NCBI GenBank assembly: GCA_016932755.1
Contig: JAFGCE010000075.1
Location: 1-7,711, forward strand
From: Candidatus Woesearchaeota archaeon
GTDB lineage: Archaea > Nanobdellota > Nanobdellia > Woesearchaeales > JAGWAF01
Length of the DNA stretch: 7,711 nt
Direction of reading: 5' to 3'
Numbering within the stretch: the first letter of the stretch is position 1; the number at the start of each line of letters is the position of its first letter. Of the stretch, positions 1 through 5,523 are shown piece after piece. Under the pieces are notes generated by a model. The model had not been told where the DNA came from. It searched no databases and worked only from the letters and a program-made list of their open reading frames with translations. Both the position numbers and the translations under genes were made by a program.

Positions 1-939
1 ATATTTTTGTTCTATATATGTAAGAGTGCCATTAAATATATAATACTCCTTTCTGTTTTCAGGAGGGGCACGCCACCAATGATTAGTAAAACTTATTATT
101 CCCCCATTTTTTGCACACTTGTCTATATTGGATTTGCTGGAGGGGTGGTCATAAAAATCAAAATAATTGACTGTATTCGGAATGCTTAATATTTCCCTCC
201 CGTCTGATAATTGCACCCAGCTTTCTTTGCAATACTGTTCCCTGGTTGTCCAGTCAAAGCCAGTATCAAAGAAAGCAATAAAATTATTATCCAGCAAAGC
301 TCTTAATGCTGCTTCTGTGTAAGCCCACCCCGGAAAATGCGCAACTAGTATTTTATCATTATCTAATCCGGTTTTTTCATAAGCCTCTCTTGCTAACTTA
401 TATCGCTGGTCGCAATATTCAATTGTATTTGCTAAGCTATGGTTAAAATTACAACCGCTTTGCGTAGCTGAAAATTCATGGTGACTCAAGTTTGTGTCTC
501 CAGGAGCTTCGTGTGAATAGCCATGGTTCCCCAGTTCCATCCATGGCATAAATGTTTCATTGTACATTATCATTCTCCAAAGGCTTGCGCAACAGATTCC
601 GGAATAATTTTTTTCTTTGGTTGTGTTGAAGATATACCTAAACTCTTCATTTCTGATAATACCCGCAGCCGGGATTGTGAACATAGTCATCTTTAATTTG
701 GGGTGTTCTTTGTGCAGCAGGAAAATGTTCTTATCTGGAAATCCTAATTCGTCCAGTGTTGTTTTAGCATCAAGGTCATCGGGTGTATAAAGCACTGCCA
801 GCTCCCTGACTATTTGTTTCTCTGTGTCATGCTGAAACCTTGGGATTTCAACCATTGGTTTAGAACACCCAGATAATAAAAGTGTTAAAGCAAAGAATAC
901 TAAAAGAAGATACTTAGAACACTTATTTTTAACCATCAT
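1..939 (-). CDS. Secreted lipoprotein, NodB-like polysaccharide deacetylase (C-terminus beyond window)
   Basis: The frame is open for 313 codons from ATG at 939 to the left edge with no stop, so the gene is 3'-truncated by the window. Residues 7-24 are a hydrophobic signal ending in the lipobox LSGC; Cys25 would carry the lipid anchor. The rest fits the NodB carbohydrate esterase fold in motif order: TPDD (52-55) in place of TFDD, GNHGYSHE (137-144) matching the zinc motif HTxxH, HFPGW (201-205) at the RPPxG position, DTGFDW (225-230), and GIISFTNHWW (280-289) where the last catalytic His motif lies. The motif-3 Arg is absent, so substrate or activity may differ from peptidoglycan or chitin deacetylases. 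Six N-x-S/T sequons (N105, 111, 127, 150, 166, 303) and several Cys suit an exported protein. ATG at 936 is an equally possible start. The family call is by motif only. Confidence 0.72.
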   Translation of the reverse strand, partial: MMVKNKCSKYLLLVFFALTLLLSGCSKPMVEIPRFQHDTEKQIVRELAVLYTPDDLDAKTTLDELGFPDKNIFLLHKEHPKLKMTMFTIPAAGIIRNEEFRYIFNTTKEKNYSGICCASLWRMIMYNETFMPWMELGNHGYSHEAPGDTNLSHHEFSATQSGCNFNHSLANTIEYCDQRYKLAREAYEKTGLDNDKILVAHFPGWAYTEAALRALLDNNFIAFFDTGFDWTTREQYCKESWVQLSDGREILSIPNTVNYFDFYDHPSSKSNIDKCAKNGGIISFTNHWWRAPPENRKEYYIFNGTLTYIEQKY

Positions 940-957
940 AACACTAAAAAAAATACT

Positions 958-966
958 CTTTTTATG
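958..966 (-). promoter_or_regulatory. Possible TATA box of the deacetylase lipoprotein gene
   Basis: The minus strand reads CATAAAAAG here, centred about 22-25 bases before the two candidate ATG codons at 939 and 936. That places the transcription start at or next to the start codon, as in a leaderless archaeal gene. There is no Shine-Dalgarno sequence; the intervening DNA is a T-run. The box is a weak match and has no clear BRE. Confidence 0.35.
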
Positions 967-995
967 TTTTGTGGTTAAACTTCCTTTACCTAACC

Positions 996-1006
996 TTTAT
1001 AAATAT
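996..1006 (+). promoter_or_regulatory. TATA box of the 141-residue hypothetical gene
   Basis: TTTATAAATAT is a strong archaeal TATA box centred near 1001, so transcription should start near 1026, just ahead of the ATG at 1039. A G-rich AAGGGGG at 1025-1031 precedes the ATG with a short spacer and may serve as the ribosome binding site. With the opposing gene starting at 939, this 99-base gap is a divergent promoter region. Confidence 0.6.
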
Positions 1007-1038
1007 TCTCTCACTCCATACCCTAAGGGGGAATACAA

Positions 1039-1464
1039 ATGAGTGAAAGGTGCAGGCAGGTTGTTAATTCTACAAGTGTGAGGTTAGTAAGAAACAGAGC
1101 ACTGCCCTGCCTTGAGTTTCTGGTTTACCCGGCAAGGATTGAAAAGTCCGTAAGCCAGGACATGGGCAAAGACCACCACGGCAAAATAAGGCCATGTGTT
1201 CTCAAGAACAGGCCATATACCAGAATAGAGCATGTAACTTGTTATAACACGGGTTATGAGGATGTCACAGACTCTCTGATGAAGCTGTGCGAGGAAGCTG
1301 GAATGCCTGAGCCTGAGTGCATGGAAGAAGCTGCTGTTTCAAACTATGACGGAGTCAGCGGGCTGTATAACCGGCTGGTTCTTGACAGCAGGACAAAGCA
1401 GAAAGACGCTTCAGCAGTTCTTGGCGCCCTTGCAAAAGAATATCTATCCCAAAAAAAAGAGTAA
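1039..1464 (+). CDS. Hypothetical protein, 141 residues, family not recognised
   Basis: I do not recognise the family. The ATG at 1039 follows a strong TATA box and a G-rich tract, and it is the only gene here read rightward. The product is soluble, with no signal peptide or membrane segment. The first 65 residues are basic, with Cys at 5, 24 and 53, and include DMGKDHHGKIRP (41-52). The second half is more acidic and helical, with Cys 68, 84 and 94, and ends in a charged helix with a lysine-rich tail. The six cysteines do not form an evident CxxC zinc site. Codon use resembles the neighbours, so it is probably a real, lineage-restricted gene. It converges on bud32 with 34 bases between the stops. 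Confidence 0.65.
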   Translation: MSERCRQVVNSTSVRLVRNRALPCLEFLVYPARIEKSVSQDMGKDHHGKIRPCVLKNRPYTRIEHVTCYNTGYEDVTDSLMKLCEEAGMPEPECMEEAAVSNYDGVSGLYNRLVLDSRTKQKDASAVLGALAKEYLSQKKE

Positions 1465-1498
1465 TTTGCTGTTATGGATATGGCAATTTTAATGAAGA

Positions 1499-2107
1499 TT
1501 AATGCTTGGCTTTGTTCCTTCCCCTTAAATTAACCTTCCTGAACCTAGCCAGTACTTCTTTTCCTGCATCTGCCTTCTTCGCATAAGCCTTGACAGCCTC
1601 ATTAAAGCATTCGGGGTAATGCTCATGATGCCTTGACTCCATTGCCCTATCCAAAAGATGAATGTCAACAGCCATGTCTTCAGCCTTTTCAGAGAAAAAA
1701 CTTAATCCGAAATCAATAAAGTGAATCTCCTTTCCCCTTAGAATCATGTTTGATGTTGTTAAGTCGTGGTGTATTATGCCGTTGTTGTGGAGGATTGCCA
1801 TCTTCTCTCCAATCTCCCTGCTGAATTTCTTCGGGTTTGTGTGGAAGATGTCCCTCAGCTTGGCTCCGTAAATATACTCCATCACAACAGTCATCCTGCT
1901 GTCATCAAAATCCATAAGAACCGGGCTTGGAAAACCAATCTCCTTGAGCTTTGAAAGAATCTTTGCCTCCCTTCTTGTCCTTAATTTCCTTAAGTTCCTG
2001 TCTATCTGGGGATGCCTGTAGCTCTTTTTAATCCTGTCCTTTACAACACTCTCATCTTTCTTGTAAATCACTGCCTCGGCTCCTGAGCCTATAACCTTGT
2101 TTTCCAT
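1499..2107 (-). CDS. bud32: Bud32/PRPK-family KEOPS kinase-ATPase
   Basis: Bud32 is the small atypical kinase subunit of KEOPS, which with Kae1 makes t6A37 on ANN-reading tRNAs; in that complex it acts mainly as an ATPase. Counting from ATG 2107, the 202 residues show the shortened P-loop GSGAEAVIY (7-15), Lys23, the helix-C region RREAKIL with Glu47, the hinge MEYIYG (76-81), the catalytic loop IIHHDLTTSNMIL (111-123; Asp115, Asn120) and IDFGL (131-135). The tail ends in basic residues RGRNKAKH. Length is normal for a stand-alone Bud32; in many euryarchaea the gene is fused to kae1, and here it is not. A TTG at 2119 would add four residues, but the TATA box at 2134-2141 predicts transcription starting near 2110, downstream of that TTG, so the ATG is preferred and the mRNA is probably leaderless. 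The call is firm; the start is likely. Confidence 0.93.
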   Translation of the reverse strand: MENKVIGSGAEAVIYKKDESVVKDRIKKSYRHPQIDRNLRKLRTRREAKILSKLKEIGFPSPVLMDFDDSRMTVVMEYIYGAKLRDIFHTNPKKFSREIGEKMAILHNNGIIHHDLTTSNMILRGKEIHFIDFGLSFFSEKAEDMAVDIHLLDRAMESRHHEHYPECFNEAVKAYAKKADAGKEVLARFRKVNLRGRNKAKH

Positions 2108-2130
2108 CGTCGATTCCAAGAAACAAATGC

Positions 2131-2142
2131 TTCTTTAAAAAG
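2131..2142 (-). promoter_or_regulatory. bud32 promoter (TATA)
   Basis: The minus strand reads CTTTTTAAAGAA, with the TTTTTAAA core centred 30 bases before ATG 2107. No ribosome binding site lies between, which fits a leaderless transcript. The T-run could also help end the upstream phosphoesterase transcript. Confidence 0.55.
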
Positions 2143-2202
2143 ATTAGCAGTTACAGAGCAATGACAAAAGAGCAACAAACAGGATTTCTTGTTTCACCTG
2201 GA

Positions 2203-3252
2203 TTAAGGCGCGTTTTTCTCAATAAACTGGATTATGAATCTAAGGGCTGCAATTGCTTTATTTTTATCATTTGTGTTCATGCCGCCGACAGTATCCCTGC
2301 CTCCGCCATTGGCTATTCCTGTTATTTTTTTGGCTTCCTGTATAAGATTGCCAATGTTAATAGTAGTGTTTGCCTGGCTTCTGGAAACAAATATCTGGAA
2401 CGGCTCCGGATGGCTGTCTTTCACAATCTGCATGCATTGTTCATCAAACTCGTAATTTCTTGCCCTGAACCCCACAACCACATAAACCCCCAGACTGCCC
2501 TTATTGCTCTCCTGGTAATAATGCTGCTGTGCATAGGGCAGCACATGCCCAAAAAAATCAGAATCTGTAATCGTAAATATGTGCTCTAAAAAGACACCCT
2601 CATGAGCAGGACTATGGACCAGTTTTATCAAAGGAGCGTTGGGTTTCTTGATATCCTCCACAACTATCCTGAATTTTGCCTCCATTTTTTGCTCGTATCC
2701 TTTAGGGGTTTCAGTTAAATCTTCTACGGCAAATCCTTTTACCATAAACCCCAATAGTTTGTCCTTAAACTGCTCATAATTTTTATAGTCGCTTTCGTTT
2801 AAAGCCGGGCTGAATAATATTTTGTGTATTGTATGCTCGTCCTGCGTAAACTTTGAGAACACGTTTTTAACGCCTGAATCAACTTTGTCCATCTCTTCCA
2901 GTATTTGCTTATCCACTGAAACACCCAGATAATGCGCAACCAAAGAAACAGCACTTTTAAAAGACACATCTAAGAGCACTCCTTTTCTTTTGAGGTATTC
3001 TTCATCTTCGCCAGAGGCATGGTGGTCAATTCTGACATCCTCATTCCTGTCCCTTGACCTGCAGTCAACAAACACATCAAGAACATCTGGTGAGGTTTTA
3101 TCTGGTTTTGGGTAATTCTGGAATGGACATGGGACAAAACTTACTATATGGGCGCCTGAGAACAACTGAATAAGGTTCGCAGAGATTGCGCCGTCCAAAT
3201 CAGTATGGAAAAAGAGCCTGATTTTTTTGCCGCGCAGGTTTATTTTGCCCAT
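2203..3252 (-). CDS. DHH/DHHA1-family phosphoesterase (NrnB/RecJ-like)
   Basis: This 349-residue protein belongs to the DHH superfamily of Mn-dependent phosphoesterases, which includes nanoRNases, cyclic-dinucleotide phosphodiesterases and RecJ-type exonucleases. Motifs in order are FFHTDLDGAIS (14-24) for motif I, DVFVDCRSRD (59-68) with the motif II Asp63, and RIDHHAS (74-80) for motif III. A glycine-rich NGGGRDTVGG (315-324) near the C-terminus is the DHHA1 substrate-binding loop, with Arg319 where many relatives have His. The HTDLDG opening resembles the small archaeal DHH hydrolases of the NrnB type more than full-length archaeal RecJ (GAN), and the protein is shorter than GAN. Residues 150-260 form a long linker or insert between the domains. 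No signal or membrane segment is seen, so it is cytoplasmic. It has its own TATA box and probably a leaderless mRNA. The substrate cannot be read from the sequence. Confidence 0.85.
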   Translation of the reverse strand: MGKINLRGKKIRLFFHTDLDGAISANLIQLFSGAHIVSFVPCPFQNYPKPDKTSPDVLDVFVDCRSRDRNEDVRIDHHASGEDEEYLKRKGVLLDVSFKSAVSLVAHYLGVSVDKQILEEMDKVDSGVKNVFSKFTQDEHTIHKILFSPALNESDYKNYEQFKDKLLGFMVKGFAVEDLTETPKGYEQKMEAKFRIVVEDIKKPNAPLIKLVHSPAHEGVFLEHIFTITDSDFFGHVLPYAQQHYYQESNKGSLGVYVVVGFRARNYEFDEQCMQIVKDSHPEPFQIFVSRSQANTTINIGNLIQEAKKITGIANGGGRDTVGGMNTNDKNKAIAALRFIIQFIEKNAP

Positions 3253-3275
3253 TGGTTATTGGAATAATTAAGCAG

Positions 3276-3289
3276 GTATATAATATTTT
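3276..3289 (-). promoter_or_regulatory. Promoter of the DHH phosphoesterase gene
   Basis: The minus strand reads AAAATATTATATAC, with its TATA centre near 3281, about 29 bases before ATG 3252. Predicted transcription starts near 3255, giving a leader of almost no length. It lies in the 48-base gap behind the ferredoxin gene, so the phosphoesterase need not depend on eS1-ferredoxin read-through. Confidence 0.6.
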
Positions 3290-3300
3290 CTTTTGAGAAT

Positions 3301-3483
3301 TCAGTCCTCAACCTTGATTGCTTCTTCAGGGCACTGGACTTCGCATGCCCTACATCCTATGCACTCTGAGGGTTTTGCAACCTTTGCTGTCTTCTCGCCT
3401 TTCTCAAAGACGCCCATGGGGCATACTTCAACGCACGTCCCGCAGTTTGTGCATTTCTTCTCGTCAATTTTTGGCTGTGGCAT
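3301..3483 (-). CDS. 2x[4Fe-4S] ferredoxin, 60 residues
   Basis: This is a minimal bacterial/clostridial-type ferredoxin, a low-potential electron carrier. It has two complete CxxCxxCxxxCP clusters: C11, C14, C17, C21 followed by Pro22, and C41, C44, C47, C51 followed by Pro52. The pseudo-twofold repeat is typical of the family, as is the 60-residue length. A longer frame reaches upstream to 3597, but it would overlap the eS1 coding end and add unrelated basic residues. ATG 3483 gives the compact MPQPKIDEKKC start and sits 2 bases after the eS1 stop, so it is chosen. There is no ribosome binding site or separate promoter, so translation is probably coupled to eS1. Redox partners are not in the window; a dedicated link to ribosomal protein eS1 is not established. 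Confidence 0.88.
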   Translation of the reverse strand: MPQPKIDEKKCTNCGTCVEVCPMGVFEKGEKTAKVAKPSECIGCRACEVQCPEEAIKVED

Positions 3484-3485
3484 TT

Positions 3486-4139
3486 TTACGCTGCTGACTC
3501 TGCTTTTGGTTTTTCTTCTGTCTTTGCTTCCTTTTTCTTTGCCTTTATAGGCGATGCTGTTCCCTTGCCGAGCAAAATAAGCCATCTTATGTGGCATCCG
3601 GACAATGGATATATTTTCTTGAGCGCATCCTGCAGCTCTTTCTGCAGTTTTCTGTCAACTATATCTTTAGAAAGTGTATCATAATTTGTTTTTGCGATTG
3701 CCTTGGTAAGATAAATCCTCATCTCCCTTCTCAATGCAGCAAGGGCTGAGCCTTTTGCTTCGTTTCTTGTCACCATAAGAGGCTTTATCCTTATCTTGTA
3801 GCCATCCAATGTCATGCAGATAAATGAATCTTCAATCTTGTTCTTTCCCCTTCTTGCAAACCTTCGTGCGACAGAGGGCATTATCCTCAATCCGATAAAT
3901 TCGGTTGTAAGGTGCTCCTCGTGCTGTCCTGTGATGCTGAAGCTTACATTAATGCCCTGGTTTTTAGGGTTTTTTGTGAGAGTCATAAGATTGACAGTGA
4001 TTGTCTTTCCCAGAGCCTCCCTTGCATCGAAGACATAAGTCTCGCCTAGAAGGTAATTGTTAAACATCTTGGGGGCAAGTATCTTAACCCATTTCTTTTT
4101 AGCTCCCAGCTTTGCGACTCTCTTCTTTACTTTTGCCAT
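3486..4139 (-). CDS. rps3ae: 30S ribosomal protein eS1 (S3Ae)
   Basis: eS1 is a small-subunit protein shared by archaea and eukaryotes and absent from bacteria, so it anchors this window as archaeal. The 217 residues begin with a basic tail and the family signature KKKWVKILAPKMF (14-26), then GET (32-34), and continue with the RNA-binding beta domain. IRIKPLMVTR (116-125) and YPLSGCHIRWL (177-187) match the conserved core near the end. Residues 193-217 are a low-complexity Lys/Glu/Ala tail, commonly variable in this family. ATG 4139 is set by the family N-terminus and by a TATA box 28 bases upstream; no ribosome binding site is present (TCTCC lies there instead), so translation is likely leaderless. 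It is followed 2 bases later by the ferredoxin gene, probably as one transcript. Confidence 0.95.
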   Translation of the reverse strand: MAKVKKRVAKLGAKKKWVKILAPKMFNNYLLGETYVFDAREALGKTITVNLMTLTKNPKNQGINVSFSITGQHEEHLTTEFIGLRIMPSVARRFARRGKNKIEDSFICMTLDGYKIRIKPLMVTRNEAKGSALAALRREMRIYLTKAIAKTNYDTLSKDIVDRKLQKELQDALKKIYPLSGCHIRWLILLGKGTASPIKAKKKEAKTEEKPKAESAA

Positions 4140-4161
4140 GTAGTGTGGAGAAAACCCAGCC

Positions 4162-4190
4162 TATTTAAAAACATTTTGGTTTTTTATATA
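4162..4190 (-). promoter_or_regulatory. eS1-ferredoxin promoter
   Basis: Two minus-strand TATA candidates are present. TTTTTAAATA at 4171-4162 is centred 28 bases before ATG 4139 and would give a leaderless mRNA. TATATAAAAA at 4190-4181 would give a leader of about 20 bases with no ribosome binding site. The nearer box is favoured. Both lie directly after the amidase stop. Confidence 0.55.
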
Positions 4191-4193
4191 GAA

Positions 4194-5402
4194 TTATCCT
4201 GTTCTTGGCAGCTTCTGTGGCTTGTAAGAAATCCTGTGGCCAGGAATCTGGCTTTTGCCTTTTTCAAATTCAGGAACTTTGGAGTTGGGTGTTAAATCCA
4301 TGTAGAATGGTTTCTGCTCTGCAAGCCCTTTTTCATCTTTTAGCGGCTTTAGCCTGCAATAAACCTGAACATCATACTCGCTGACAGCCTTTGCCAAAGC
4401 ATCGACTATCTTGTCCTGCTTGTTGACTGCTGTGTTCGCATCCTCTGCGTTTGAGCCGCCAAATCCAAGCTCAATAAGTATCGCCGGGTTTGCTCCCTGA
4501 AGAACCCTGTATCCCTCATCTCCATGAACTGTGCATGCCCCAAAAATATCGTCAAGCTCTTCAGCAAAATATTTTGCAAGAGCCTGGCCTTTCTCGTTTG
4601 CATAAATCCTTGCTCCTTTCACAGAAGCATTTCCGCATCCATTGACATGGATGCTTAATCCTATCCTGTTTTCGTTTTTGTCAAAAAGATTTTTCCTGTC
4701 ATCCAGCTTCAGCGATGTTGCTCCTGTCCTGGTCATGCCTATATTTTTGTATCCCATTCCTGAAAGCTTTTCTGAAAGCTCTTTTCCAACTCCAAGGACA
4801 TATTCATGCTCTGCAATCTTAGTATCTCCGACAAGAGTTGTTCCTGCAAGACCCCCTTCTTTTTCAGTTCCCGTATACCCATGCCCAGGGTCAATCATGA
4901 TTTCCAAATCAGAAGCAAGGGTTATCCTGCTTGAATCATCTTTTTGCCTTTCTTCGGTTTTTTCGTCAATTTCATATTCTCTTTCAAGCATGTCAAGAAC
5001 TTCATCGCCAAGTATTGGGCCTGGAATTGGCTTTGGCTTTATATCATCAAGTGTTTCCTTGAGTTTTTTTGAGCTTTCTGCTGTCACAGCTGCCAAAACA
5101 AGTGCAGAAGTTCCTAGAAGAAAGTAGAATGCGCCTTTAACCATCTCTTTTGTAGAAACCGGTCTTTTAGGGGTCCACTGCTTGCAGATTGGCTTGTTGA
5201 TTTCAATATAAAAATCCCAGTTAACAGGAATAATATCATCTTCACGAATAGAATACGTCTTTACTTTCGCCCACTTTGCTCTCTCTTCAGCAACCCATTT
5301 CTTGTACTCAGAAAACTTTTGAGGAACCTGCCTCTCCCTTACCTCCACTCCGCTCACAAATCTCTTTGGATGCCTTACAACTCTGACTGCTGCTTTTCCC
5401 AT
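4194..5402 (-). CDS. Membrane-anchored N-acetylmuramoyl-L-alanine amidase (Amidase_3)
   Basis: Amidase_3 enzymes are zinc hydrolases that cut the bond between N-acetylmuramic acid and L-Ala in peptidoglycan. Residues 1-88 are basic and likely cytoplasmic. One membrane segment spans about 91-109, then comes a charged, proline-containing linker (110-165), then the catalytic domain (167-345). Key positions are intact: MIDPGHG with His174, Glu198 in AEHEYVL, SIHVNG with His252, and ILIELGF with Glu311; MTRT (223-226) and DDRKN (234-238) also fit the family. Topology is N-in/C-out by the positive-inside rule. The C-terminal tail (346-402) is Lys/Pro-rich and ends exactly in LPRTG. ATG 5402 follows an AGGTGG site by 7 bases and a strong promoter. 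Archaea lack murein, so the target may be a bacterial wall, an unrelated glycopeptide, or the cell's own surface. The family is firm; the biological role is unknown. Confidence 0.88.
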   Translation of the reverse strand: MGKAAVRVVRHPKRFVSGVEVRERQVPQKFSEYKKWVAEERAKWAKVKTYSIREDDIIPVNWDFYIEINKPICKQWTPKRPVSTKEMVKGAFYFLLGTSALVLAAVTAESSKKLKETLDDIKPKPIPGPILGDEVLDMLEREYEIDEKTEERQKDDSSRITLASDLEIMIDPGHGYTGTEKEGGLAGTTLVGDTKIAEHEYVLGVGKELSEKLSGMGYKNIGMTRTGATSLKLDDRKNLFDKNENRIGLSIHVNGCGNASVKGARIYANEKGQALAKYFAEELDDIFGACTVHGDEGYRVLQGANPAILIELGFGGSNAEDANTAVNKQDKIVDALAKAVSEYDVQVYCRLKPLKDEKGLAEQKPFYMDLTPNSKVPEFEKGKSQIPGHRISYKPQKLPRTG

Positions 5403-5427
5403 ATAGTAACCACCTAGAAGGAGTAAA

Positions 5428-5457
5428 GTATTACTTACTTATAAATCTTTCGTTTTG
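5428..5457 (-). promoter_or_regulatory. Strong BRE/TATA promoter of the amidase gene
   Basis: On the minus strand AAAACGAAAGATTTA (5456-5442) joins a textbook BRE (CGAAAG) to TTTATAA. A GTAATAC block follows at 5434-5428, where a promoter-proximal element could lie. Transcription should start near 5416, leaving a 10-15 base leader that contains the AGGTGG ribosome binding site around 5410-5415. The same blocks recur at the same spacing at the right edge of the window. Confidence 0.75.
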
Positions 5458-5471
5458 ATGTATCTGTTTAG

Positions 5472-5483
5472 TAGTAAAAACTA
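5472..5483 (-). terminator. Possible gyrB terminator
   Basis: About 40 bases past the gyrB stop the minus strand reads TAGTTTTTACTA, a T5 tract inside a 4-base-pair hairpin with a TTTT loop. Archaeal termination relies mainly on T-tracts, so this is a plausible stop before the amidase promoter, but the signal is short. Confidence 0.25.
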
Positions 5484-5523
5484 TGTTAAATGCAAACCAA
5501 ATAAGAAAATTGAGATGATTATC

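Noticed and set aside
7..189. 60-codon plus-strand frame at the left edge
   Set aside because: It is antisense to the continuous lipoprotein deacetylase frame, which has signal peptide, lipobox and motif support.
2161..2589. 142-codon plus-strand frame across the end of the DHH gene
   Set aside because: It overlaps the DHHA1 motif region on the opposite strand and lacks any family signature; the DHH gene explains the DNA.
3484..3597. N-terminal extension of the ferredoxin to 98 residues
   Set aside because: It would overlap the eS1 reading frame by over 100 bases and adds basic residues not found in ferredoxins; ATG 3483 gives the family length.
4760..4790. Direct repeat CTGAAAGCTTTTCTGAAAGC, echoed near 7025
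   Set aside because: Both places encode LSEKL-type helices in unrelated proteins, so the likeness follows from codon use rather than a repeat element.
4642..5127. 161-codon plus-strand frame inside the amidase gene
   Set aside because: Serine-rich mirror of the amidase codons, with no ribosome binding site or recognisable domain.
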